Shown here: positions 35,487 to 43,071 of the stretch, piece after piece
Layout: each line of letters starts with the position of its first letter
Position numbering within the stretch: position 1 is the first letter of the stretch
Assembly (NCBI GenBank): GCA_017438975.1
Contig: JAFRUH010000023.1
Location: 62,001 to 126,000, forward strand
DNA length: 64,000 nt
Reading direction: 5' to 3'
From: Bacteroidales bacterium
GTDB taxonomy: Bacteria > Bacteroidota > Bacteroidia > Bacteroidales > UBA932
The notes under the pieces: model-generated
What the model was told of the DNA's origin: nothing
Databases searched by the model: none
Seen by the model: only the letters and a program-made list of their open reading frames with translations
Program-made: the position numbers and the translations under genes

Positions 35487-35517
35487 CAAAAATAAAAAAC
35501 GAGTTTTTCTTTTCCAA
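35487..35517 (-). promoter_or_regulatory. Bacteroidetes-type promoter, duplicate of the one at 62012
   Basis: On the minus strand TTGG (35517-35514) is followed by 19 bases and TATTTTTG (35494-35487), close to the TTTG-N19-TAnnTTTG consensus. The whole segment resembles the promoter in front of the dehydratase at 61975, with the same TATTTTTG box and flanks. Transcription would start near 35480 and cross about 150 bases of relic sequence before the GH-A ATG at 35328. It probably drives the block 35328 down to guaA. Confidence 0.65.
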
Positions 35518-35581
35518 TAGTATTTCTCACTTAACCACTTCATATTTTACATCACCAAACAATTCATCGCATAGCGGTACG

Positions 35582-35602
35582 ATCCCGGCCGAAATGACCG
35601 GG
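35582..35602 (-). terminator. Weak hairpin after the GH59 fragment gene
   Basis: TCCCGG and CCGGGA can pair around a nine-base loop just downstream of the gene stopping at 35634. There is no U-run after it on the minus strand, so intrinsic termination is only a possibility. Its place between an operon end and the next promoter is the main support. Confidence 0.3.
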
Positions 35603-35633
35603 AAACCTGATCAAGCATTATCTCAAGAGTCCC

Positions 35634-36323
35634 CTATCGGGGATACAACGGTCTCACATCCGGCTTCGGCACGGTCCGGACGGCTTTCGTCCTCCCGAGC
35701 GGCGTAATCCTGAGGTTGTCGAAATAGGGAGTGGAGACGCCCCTTTCCAGTTCCGGGGCGATCAGACCGGCCATCCCGTGCGGATAGAGATTGGACACGG
35801 TCTTCACGACAGGCTTCCCGTCGACATAGCCCGTGATATCGTTCCCTTCGAAACGGATCTTCAGCGTATGCCAGCGGCAGGGGCCGAAGGAAGCGACTTT
35901 CGCACTGTCCAGCGGGAATTCCCCGCCTTCTTCGAAGTCTTTCCGGGCCTTGATCTGCGCCTGCTGTTCCACATCGCCGATCAGTTCCTTCTTGTTGACC
36001 TTGCCGCAGGACATGATAAGGGTACACTTGCCCCGGTCGTCCACTTTCAGATAGTAGCCTTTGGCCCAGATCCCGTATCCGGTGCCGACATGGCAGATCC
36101 GTCCCATGACACCGGCCTCGTCCCCCGGATTCAGCCAGACATTGGCGCTGACCTCGTAGTCTTCCCAGTCCTGATCTCCGAGAATCGTGTAATGATGCCA
36201 CTTCGGAGCCCAGCTATGGGTCTGGTCCCCGACGACCTGCCGGAGGCACCGGCCGTTCCGGTCCGGCCGTTCCGCCAGTTCGAAGGCGCCGAATGCGATG
36301 ATCAGAATTCTTCGGAATCTCAT
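35634..36323 (-). pseudogene. GH59-like galactocerebrosidase C-terminal domain fragment
   Basis: A 229-residue open frame. A short hydrophobic start (MRFRRILIIAF) runs straight into GAFEL and GRCLRQVV, then APKWHHYTILGDQDWEDYEV and GVMGRI. This is the pattern of the C-terminal lectin-like sandwich of GH59 galactocerebrosidases. The catalytic barrel of about 400 residues that should precede it is absent, and the signal peptide is cut short. It fits an in-frame deletion from inside the signal peptide to the last domain. It could be a stand-alone galactoside-binding domain if still exported. Family assignment is from remembered motifs only. Confidence 0.6.
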
Positions 36324-36393
36324 GTTACATAGATATTTACAGTCCTAAAGGGCGGAGGACGCAGGCCAGCGCGACGAGAATGAGGATAACATT

Positions 36394-37635
36394 TCAAGTT
36401 CCGAAAACGGAGACAAAATCGGACCACTGGTAATACGGGTCGCTGACCGGGACGAGGGCCGGAAGGGTGGCCTCCCGCCCGTTGAGAAGCAGTTTGAAGA
36501 GGACCTCCTCCGGAGCGGAGGGAAGATGGCGCCGGACAGCCTTCTTCGGACGGTACAGGATAATCTGGAGATTCGATCCCATCGGAATCATGTCCGTCGA
36601 ATAGGTCTTCCAAAGATCGTCCGGATTCTCGGGAACCGTATCCATGCCGTTGACGTTCAGCAGGCACAGGGTCCTCCCCAGGGCATAATCATGGCCGAAA
36701 CGGAGATCGACGGCCGCCTTTCCGTCAGCAATACGGGCCGAACCGAGCTCGATGATATCCCGGATAACGGGCCAGAAATCATTTTTGTTCCCCTGATAGC
36801 CCCGGAAAACCGTATAGTTGAAAGCCTCCCACATGGCCCTCTCCTGCTCCTCGGTCACGACATTGTCGAGACGGACAGAACCGTCGAGGCTTTCCATTCC
36901 TCCGATATACTGGTAGAGATAGGAAAGTTCGTTCCAGTACTGTTCTTCCGGGAAAAGAGGCTCTACGTCCGTGAACAGCCGGTGGAAAACATCCATATAG
37001 TCCATGTGACGTGCAAAGAATTCGGAAACGCTCTCCGGATAAGGGGGCTTTTCCGCCGGAGGGGACTTCCGGAAGGGATTCGCCTTATTGTCCGGAACTA
37101 CCTTGTACAGAAAGATATTGCTCTCGTTCATCCGGACCTCCAGATCCGGAAAGAGGCGCTGCATCTCGAGACAGAAAGCGCCCATGCTCATGATGGCCCG
37201 CTGGGCGTGGGAGGACCAGGCCGTGATGGCCGGTCCCTGCCGGAACACCTCAGGGAAGCTTCCGGCCATGACATCCGCTATCCTCCGCTGCTGCTCGACA
37301 CCCTTTTCCGCCAGCTCGCCGGTCTGGTTGTGGCACCGGTCGTACAGGATATGGGCCCGTTCCCGGACGCTCTCCCCAAGCGGAGTCAGCAATCCCTTTA
37401 CCGCAGCCGTATCGAAAAGGTCCTTCATGTGCCCGTACATGTCTTTCTGCCAGGCAAAACGGGAGCCATGGCGCCCGTAGTGGGAGATATAGAAAGGCAC
37501 ATACCCCTTGGGAGAAGGGGTCAGGGCCGGTACGTTGAAATCATAGAGGGCATCGTGACCGGCATAATCCTGGGCCTGCAAGCGGAGTGCGGCCGAGAGG
37601 AGCAGGCAGATCCAGGGCAATACTCTTCTAAACAT
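36394..37635 (-). CDS. Histidine acid phosphatase (MINPP/phytase-like)
   Basis: A 413-residue secreted phosphatase from ATG 37635 (MFRRVLPWICLLLSAAL signal peptide). SHYGRHGSRF carries the catalytic RHG-x-R, and DLRFGHDYAL supplies the HD proton donor motif, so the histidine phosphatase branch-2 active site is intact. Gut Bacteroidetes members of this family degrade inositol hexakisphosphate. It lies next to a double EEP-domain protein, so this part of the operon may release phosphate from plant phytate or phosphorylated glycans. The spacing to the EEP gene is 21 bases. Confidence 0.85.
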   Translation of the reverse strand: MFRRVLPWICLLLSAALRLQAQDYAGHDALYDFNVPALTPSPKGYVPFYISHYGRHGSRFAWQKDMYGHMKDLFDTAAVKGLLTPLGESVRERAHILYDRCHNQTGELAEKGVEQQRRIADVMAGSFPEVFRQGPAITAWSSHAQRAIMSMGAFCLEMQRLFPDLEVRMNESNIFLYKVVPDNKANPFRKSPPAEKPPYPESVSEFFARHMDYMDVFHRLFTDVEPLFPEEQYWNELSYLYQYIGGMESLDGSVRLDNVVTEEQERAMWEAFNYTVFRGYQGNKNDFWPVIRDIIELGSARIADGKAAVDLRFGHDYALGRTLCLLNVNGMDTVPENPDDLWKTYSTDMIPMGSNLQIILYRPKKAVRRHLPSAPEEVLFKLLLNGREATLPALVPVSDPYYQWSDFVSVFGT

Positions 37636-37656
37636 AGACAATCCGTCGTCAGTCAA

Positions 37657-39429
37657 TTATTTCTTGGGTGCGCGGAAGACCATCTCGACCGGGAGATGGT
37701 CGGATGCGTAGTCCGTGAACTCGTCCACGATCGTACGGGCGGAGACGACACGGCGGTAGAGGGCCTCGTTGGTATAGAGGAAATCGATGCGGTAGAGTCC
37801 GTGGCGGACGCTCGGCTGCATCTGTCCCCCGTTCCAGTCGAGGACGACATCGTGCGCGAAAGTATCCCGGAGGTACGCCTGCTCGACATAGGAGCGGTCG
37901 ACCCCGTGCCTGTTATAATAGGCTGAATCCGAAGGAGATACGGAGTTCAGGTCACCGGTCAGTACCCAGTATTTCTCGCGCCGGTATGCGCGGTTTTGCA
38001 TCGTCTGGCCGACGGCTGTCGCGAGTTCCTCCCGGCGGAAATCCGGCCCGCTCTTCCCGTCCGCGGTCGGCTTGTTGGCCGGTGTCGTATGGGTCGCGAC
38101 GACATTGATCCCGCAAACCTTCACGTGCAGTCCCCCGTGCTTGTACCGCTCGCCCTCGAGTTTCTGGACGGGAGTGATGGGGTACTTGGAGGTGATCAGT
38201 ACCGGATGGTCGTCCTGGTAAGCGCCGACGAAGACGTAGGGATGGTCCCAGCGCCTGGCGAGGACCGCCAGGCTGTCCGGCAGATAGGCCGGCTTGAACG
38301 AAGGATTGCGGACCCCGTCGTCATAATAGTCTGAACGGCCCTCGCAGAGGACGAGGATGTCGGGAGCCTGCTTGCGGACCCAGGCTACGAAATTGTCGTA
38401 GTGGTTGACCTGGTCGTTGACCATTCCGTAGAGGATGTTGTAGTCGATCATTTTCAGGCAGCCCGGGGGGACCTCTCCCTTACCGGCATACTCGACCGGA
38501 ACGGGAGTCTCAGCGACGGGCAGTTTCGCCGCCCGGGCAATCCCTTCGGGAAGCCGGAGGGTCACTTCCATCGGGAGATGGTCCGAAGCGCGGAAGGTGA
38601 ACGGGTCGCGGATCGTCCGGACCCCCTCGACGAGGGCATCCACGGCATCGTTGCAGAGGAAATAGTCGGAGCGGCCCTTGCCGTAAGACAGGCTGGACTC
38701 CATCCGGATATTCGGTTTGCCGGCGGAGGTCAGCCCGTAATCGGCCAGTCCGCCGGGCCGGGCGTTCTCCAGACGCTCCGCCACGAGGTCATGCTTCCAG
38801 GAAGCGGCCGCGCAGCGCATCGCGTCGAAAAGGGCCGGGATATGGCGCATGTCATAATAGAGCGAGTCGACCGGGGACTGGCCGCAGAGGGAACCGGTCA
38901 GGATCCAGCGCCCGGTGCTCCGGAGAAGGGGATTCCCGATCGTCTGCGCGGATACGGCGGCCATTTCGGCCACCCTTTTCCCCTCTTCCTTCTCCAGCAG
39001 GGCCGGCTTGCCGCCGGACTCCAGGCCCTGGAAGGCCACGAGGTCGAAACCGGCGATGCGGAGATGGATCCCCCCGTTCGCATACAGGGCCGGATTGTCC
39101 AGCCGCTGCACGGTCTCCAGGGGATAGCGGGAGGTCACCAGAACCGGGCAGCTCCCGTCCGGGGAACTGACGGCCGTGTAGGGATGGCCCCAGCGGGCAG
39201 CGAACTCCGGGAGCCGCTCCGCGAATCCCTGGCCCTCGCAGAGGACAAGGATGTCCGGATCCTGCAGGAGGACCCAGTTGACCAGGCCGGCGTAATCCTG
39301 CCACCGGTCGTATTGCATGCCGTCCTTGATGTTGTACTCGATCAGCTTCAGGGACTGCGCCTGCAGCGACTGCCTTCCGACAAGCGGAAGGCAGCAGCAC
39401 AGGATAAGGGACAGAATCCTTTTTGTCAT
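37657..39429 (-). CDS. Tandem EEP-domain protein with degenerate first domain
   Basis: A 590-residue exported protein with two endonuclease/exonuclease/phosphatase domains (about 28-300 and 325-590). The second has the full set: YNILYG, PDILVLCEG, VVATHTTPANK, VLTGDLNSVSPSD and ASDHLPVEM. The first keeps YNIKDG, PDILVLCEG and ASDHLPMEV, but the GDLNS motif reads GSLCG and the THT-P motif reads AFQGL. The first domain has therefore lost metal and phosphate ligands and is probably a pseudoenzyme kept for structure or binding. Likely a secreted phosphodiesterase; substrate unknown. Confidence 0.82.
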   Translation of the reverse strand: MTKRILSLILCCCLPLVGRQSLQAQSLKLIEYNIKDGMQYDRWQDYAGLVNWVLLQDPDILVLCEGQGFAERLPEFAARWGHPYTAVSSPDGSCPVLVTSRYPLETVQRLDNPALYANGGIHLRIAGFDLVAFQGLESGGKPALLEKEEGKRVAEMAAVSAQTIGNPLLRSTGRWILTGSLCGQSPVDSLYYDMRHIPALFDAMRCAAASWKHDLVAERLENARPGGLADYGLTSAGKPNIRMESSLSYGKGRSDYFLCNDAVDALVEGVRTIRDPFTFRASDHLPMEVTLRLPEGIARAAKLPVAETPVPVEYAGKGEVPPGCLKMIDYNILYGMVNDQVNHYDNFVAWVRKQAPDILVLCEGRSDYYDDGVRNPSFKPAYLPDSLAVLARRWDHPYVFVGAYQDDHPVLITSKYPITPVQKLEGERYKHGGLHVKVCGINVVATHTTPANKPTADGKSGPDFRREELATAVGQTMQNRAYRREKYWVLTGDLNSVSPSDSAYYNRHGVDRSYVEQAYLRDTFAHDVVLDWNGGQMQPSVRHGLYRIDFLYTNEALYRRVVSARTIVDEFTDYASDHLPVEMVFRAPKK

Positions 39430-39435
39430 AAGCGA

Positions 39436-40899
39436 TTAGCGGATATCGAAGAACTCGAAGCCCATGATTTCCGCGAAATCCTTCAGTTCGGCGCGGTAAT
39501 CACCGTCCACGACCGCGAAGTGCTGGGTCGTGCCGATCTTGAGGACCTGCTCGAAGAGTTCCTTGACGGGGACGACCGGCTTGAAGATCGTATGGGTATA
39601 GGTAGCCAGCAGGTGCTTCTTGCTGCTCTGCGGCGAATCCTTGGCGTCGAGGCTCTCCGCCAGGAAGGTGACAAGCTTGTATTTCCCGTCTTCCTCGAAG
39701 AGACCGGCGACGGTCTTCATGCCCGGGCTGATGCGGTACCAGGCGAAGGGGGCGCCGGCATACTTCCACGAAGTCTTGGCGAAACGGACGTCGCGGGAAA
39801 TGATGACATTCTGCTGCCAGGCGGGATCGTTGTGGTCGTTCGGACCGGCGTGGCCTCCGGCGAAGGTGCCGAAATCATCCTCGATGTGGAACGGCTCGAT
39901 GAAGTTGACGTTCTTGCCGCTGAGGAGCTTGAGGATATAGGTGGCGAGTCCGGCGCCGATGTCGGCCTCCGGGACGAGGACGCTGACATTCTCGTTGAAC
40001 CACTGCGGATAGAAGCCCGCGCGGCAGCCGGCGGTCCGGAAGGTCGCCTGGTCGATGTCGTTGTAGACATAGCAGTCGATGTCGTTCTTCTCGGCCAGTT
40101 TCTTGATGGCGAGGGTCGCCTTGACGCAGCCGATGAACTTGTCGTACTCGACATCCTTCATCATCTCATACTTGCCCGTAAGTTCGTCGGCATAGGCCTT
40201 GACCTCTTCTTCGGTGAGGGCCTCGATGGCGGCTCCGTAGTCGCTGTAGGGCAGGTAATGGATCTCGGGACCGATCTTCGTGAACAGGTCGTAGTTGTCA
40301 ATGTACGTGCTCCACATGGCCTCGTTCATGTTGGCCATGAGGCCGACGTTGGACTGGCGCAGGATGGCCCGTGCGCGGGCGGCGTCGGCGAAAATCCGGA
40401 TCTTCTCCGTAACCTGCTCCCGTGTGCCCATCACGACTTTCACGTTCTTGCGGGGAGCCCTCTTGATGCTCCCGGAAGCCTCCAGGGAACCGACCAGGGT
40501 GCCTGCGCAGAGATAGTCGATGAAATCATCCTCGTCGAGGGTCGTCTCGAAGGTCATCTTCGGCTTGGCGACGTTCGTGAAGATCATGGGGATGTCCGGG
40601 CAGTCGCGTAGGAAACGGATCCAGGCGAAGTCCTCGCTCCAGGAAAGGAACTCGGCGACGATGAAGTCCACCTTCTCATTGTAGAAAAGGTCCATGGCCT
40701 TGACGGCATCCTCCTTCTGGTATACGATGCCGGGATAGGCGAGATCCAGGAAGTCCATGGAAGCCTTGATGTCTTCCACGACCTTGAGCTTGCGATCATG
40801 ATAGGTTCCCCTGACGGGACCCGAGAGATTCTTGAATCGGGGCGAAGCGATCAGGAGCAGACCGGCCTTCGCTTTCCTGGTTTTATCAGTTCTGTTCAT
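39436..40899 (-). CDS. L-arabinose/L-fucose isomerase-like protein
   Basis: A 487-residue cytoplasmic protein of the L-fucose/L-arabinose isomerase fold. The C-terminal half shows the long alternating segments expected (VPEADIGAGLATYIL, FGTFAGGHAGPNDHNDP, ISPGMKTVAGLFEEDGK). No signal peptide. It may interconvert an aldose and a ketose of the pentose or deoxyhexose type; the substrate is not readable. The start overlaps the end of the MFS gene by 14 bases, so carrier and isomerase are co-expressed. The start chosen is the first ATG, MNRTDKTRKAK. Confidence 0.75.
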   Translation of the reverse strand: MNRTDKTRKAKAGLLLIASPRFKNLSGPVRGTYHDRKLKVVEDIKASMDFLDLAYPGIVYQKEDAVKAMDLFYNEKVDFIVAEFLSWSEDFAWIRFLRDCPDIPMIFTNVAKPKMTFETTLDEDDFIDYLCAGTLVGSLEASGSIKRAPRKNVKVVMGTREQVTEKIRIFADAARARAILRQSNVGLMANMNEAMWSTYIDNYDLFTKIGPEIHYLPYSDYGAAIEALTEEEVKAYADELTGKYEMMKDVEYDKFIGCVKATLAIKKLAEKNDIDCYVYNDIDQATFRTAGCRAGFYPQWFNENVSVLVPEADIGAGLATYILKLLSGKNVNFIEPFHIEDDFGTFAGGHAGPNDHNDPAWQQNVIISRDVRFAKTSWKYAGAPFAWYRISPGMKTVAGLFEEDGKYKLVTFLAESLDAKDSPQSSKKHLLATYTHTIFKPVVPVKELFEQVLKIGTTQHFAVVDGDYRAELKDFAEIMGFEFFDIR

Positions 40900-42157
40900 G
40901 GCTAATATGGTTTTTGTTGTAATCTTTCTGGTAGCTGATGATGGAGACGATGAACATCAGGGCGCTGCAGACGACCCAGATGACCGCGAGGATCGGGAAG
41001 GTCGCCGAAAGGCTGCCCTTGCTTTCTTTCAGGGCGCCGAGGATGACCGGGGCGAGGGCGCCGACGGCGAAACCGGTCATGATCATGGCACTGGAGCAGG
41101 AGGCGTGAAGCCTCGGAGGGGTCACGTCATAGAGCACCGCATAGGTGTTGGCATCGAAGAAGGCACGGAAGAAGCCCCAGCCCGCGAAACTCAGGTAAAG
41201 GACCCACAAGGCGGGATGGCCACCCATGAGGAAGAGGAAGAGGGCGCCGCCAAGGAGGCCGATCGCCTGGAGCAGCATCCGGATCTTGTGGTTCTTCCCC
41301 GCCAGCCGGTCCGACAGCGAACCGGCGATCAGGATTCCGACGAAGGCCGCCGCGTAGGTCCAGAACATGGAATTGAAGCCTGCCGCGGCCTGGCTCTGGC
41401 CGAACTCCTCCTGCAGGAAAGCCGGGACCCAGGTCATGTAGCCGGTGATGACGAAGATAAGGCCGCTGAAACCGATGGTCAGCATCAGGGAGGTCGGAGT
41501 CGAGAAGACGGTCTTGAATCCGTCGAAGAAGCCCGGCTTGTCCTCCTTGACGGGGGCTTTCTCCTCAACGGGAGTCTCTTCCGGCTTGTCTTTCAGTCGG
41601 AAAATCATCAGGATGCCCCAGAAGATGCCGACGGCACCGAAGATGATGAACGAATACTTCCAGCCCATCTTGTCTGCAATCAGGCCGGCGAGCCATCCGG
41701 CCAGGATCACGCCGATGTAATAGGCGGTCTGATGGATCGACATGGCCCGGGCGCGGGTATCGGTATGGTATTGTCCCAGCAGGGAATAATTGGCGGGTCC
41801 GAAGAAGGCCTCCCCCCCTCCTGTCGCCACCGAGCGGAGGACGATCAGCCAGAAGAAACTGGTGGCGAGGCCCGTAAACATCGTGGCGACGCTCCAGAAC
41901 AGGATGCTGATCGTCGTGACCCATTTCCGGGAGAACCGGTCTCCGGCCCACCCGCCGACGGGGACCATGGCGGCATAGAACAGATTGAAGATCGTGGCGA
42001 TGAGACCGACCGACGTATCGGTCAGGTTCAGGGCTTCACGGATGGCCGGCAGGACGGTATTGAAGACCTGGCGGTCGCCCTGGTTCAGGAGATACGCCAT
42101 CCAGAGCAGAAGAAGCACCTCCCATTTGTAGGATTTCTTTTCGTAAAACTTTGTCAT
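40886..42157 (-). CDS. MFS sugar-acid or hexuronate-type transporter
   Basis: A 423-residue membrane protein with about 12 hydrophobic segments split by a charged central loop (about 192-212, rich in Glu and Lys). The loop GGWAGDRFSRKWV between segments 2 and 3 is the MFS signature. The profile resembles hexuronate/glucarate carriers of the anion:cation symporter type. It is the first gene behind the divergent promoter region shared with the IclR regulator, which makes it the most likely direct target of that regulator. Confidence 0.82.
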   Translation of the reverse strand: MTKFYEKKSYKWEVLLLLWMAYLLNQGDRQVFNTVLPAIREALNLTDTSVGLIATIFNLFYAAMVPVGGWAGDRFSRKWVTTISILFWSVATMFTGLATSFFWLIVLRSVATGGGEAFFGPANYSLLGQYHTDTRARAMSIHQTAYYIGVILAGWLAGLIADKMGWKYSFIIFGAVGIFWGILMIFRLKDKPEETPVEEKAPVKEDKPGFFDGFKTVFSTPTSLMLTIGFSGLIFVITGYMTWVPAFLQEEFGQSQAAAGFNSMFWTYAAAFVGILIAGSLSDRLAGKNHKIRMLLQAIGLLGGALFLFLMGGHPALWVLYLSFAGWGFFRAFFDANTYAVLYDVTPPRLHASCSSAMIMTGFAVGALAPVILGALKESKGSLSATFPILAVIWVVCSALMFIVSIISYQKDYNKNHISHEQN

Positions 42158-42179
42158 GTTATCGGTAATTATTGCACCA

Positions 42180-42199
42180 CATTACAGTTCACTACAGTT
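42180..42199. promoter_or_regulatory. Direct repeat, candidate IclR operator
   Basis: CATTACAGTT and CACTACAGTT stand head to tail with a ten-base period in the IclR/MFS intergenic region. They overlap the predicted transcription start of the MFS operon, just downstream of its -7 box. The position suits a repressor. Assignment to the adjacent IclR protein is by location only. Confidence 0.4.
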
Positions 42200-42206
42200 T
42201 CCGACT

Positions 42207-42239
42207 CCAAGTTAGTGCTTTTTTTCCAAAAATCACAAA
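42207..42239 (-). promoter_or_regulatory. Candidate promoter of the MFS-isomerase operon
   Basis: On the minus strand TTTG (42239-42236), 21 bases, then TAACTTGG (42214-42207). The -7 box has one mismatch to TAnnTTTG and the spacing is two longer than ideal, so this is a moderate match. The start would fall near 42200, on the direct repeat. Confidence 0.4.
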
Positions 42240-42268
42240 GTTTTCTGCGATTTAGGGTCCGGTTTTTC

Positions 42269-42300
42269 TTTGACTTCTTCAAATATTTTTCTTTTCTTTG
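42269..42300 (+). promoter_or_regulatory. Candidate promoter of the IclR gene
   Basis: TTTG (42269-42272), 20 bases, then TTTCTTTG (42293-42300), one mismatch from TAnnTTTG. It would give a very short untranslated leader of about 14 bases before the ATG at 42321. Confidence 0.4.
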
Positions 42301-42320
42301 TATAAATTTTACAATGTGAT

Positions 42321-43064
42321 ATGATTCGAGTTATTGACAAAGCGCTGAACATATTGGAACTGCTCGCTTCGGACATTACCCAGGAATACCCGCTCGGCAT
42401 GATTGCTGATGCCCTGGAGATGGATAAGGGCACTTGTTCCAACATTGTCAAGACCCTCCAGCAGCGGGGTTACGTTTCCCAGTCCGCCCCGAGGAAGGGG
42501 TACAAACTCGGTTACATGATCTACCGGCTCGGTGACTCGTTTGTCAATAATGAAGACCTGGCCCGACTTTCCATCGGCACGATGGAGCGCCTGGCCGCCC
42601 GCTTCAACGAGAGCGTACTGCTCTCGGTGCTCCGTCAGGACAAGCGCATTACGCTATACAATACGGTTCCGGAGCAGGACCTGACCGTACGGACCAGCCG
42701 GGAGAAGCCGGCCTACTGCGCAACGACCGGACGGATGATCCTCTCCTACCTTTCTTCAGAGGAGCTGGTGCGGTTCATCCGTCTCCACGGTCTGCCGAAA
42801 GCCGGGGAATGGGACGGCGTGACCAGCTATTCCGAGTTGCTCTCGGAACTGGAGAAGGCACGGGAACAGGGTTGGCGGATCGACGTCAACCGGAATCATA
42901 TCGTCGGACTTGGCGTTCCCATCTGGAAAGGCGACAAGGTCGTAGCAAGCCTCGGCATCTTCCTCCCGGAAGCCCGTTTCAACGGAGAAATCCAGGGGGA
43001 GATGCTTCAGGCGCTGATCGAGGCCGGAGAAGAGATCCGGTCTATCCTCAGCCGTCCGGCTTGA
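42321..43064 (+). CDS. IclR family transcriptional regulator
   Basis: A 247-residue regulator, the only convincing plus-strand gene. Residues about 1-65 form the winged helix (IRVIDKALNILELLAS, then YPLGMIADALEMDKGTCSNIVKTLQQRGYV). Residues about 75-245 form the IclR effector domain, with TSREKPAYCATTGRMILSYLS and VGLGVPIWKGDKVVASLGIFLPE. IclR proteins of this kind often respond to sugar acids such as 2-keto-3-deoxygluconate. It is divergent from the MFS-isomerase operon and convergent with the end of the glucuronoxylan operon, only seven bases away, so it may control both. Confidence 0.9.
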   Translation: MIRVIDKALNILELLASDITQEYPLGMIADALEMDKGTCSNIVKTLQQRGYVSQSAPRKGYKLGYMIYRLGDSFVNNEDLARLSIGTMERLAARFNESVLLSVLRQDKRITLYNTVPEQDLTVRTSREKPAYCATTGRMILSYLSSEELVRFIRLHGLPKAGEWDGVTSYSELLSELEKAREQGWRIDVNRNHIVGLGVPIWKGDKVVASLGIFLPEARFNGEIQGEMLQALIEAGEEIRSILSRPA

Positions 43065-43071
43065 TACGGAA

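Noticed and set aside
36340-36393. A short hydrophobic peptide resembling a lipoprotein signal (LVALAC) after the phosphatase stop
   Set aside because: It has no start codon in frame and stops after 18 codons. It may be another gene-start remnant, but there is too little sequence to support a feature.
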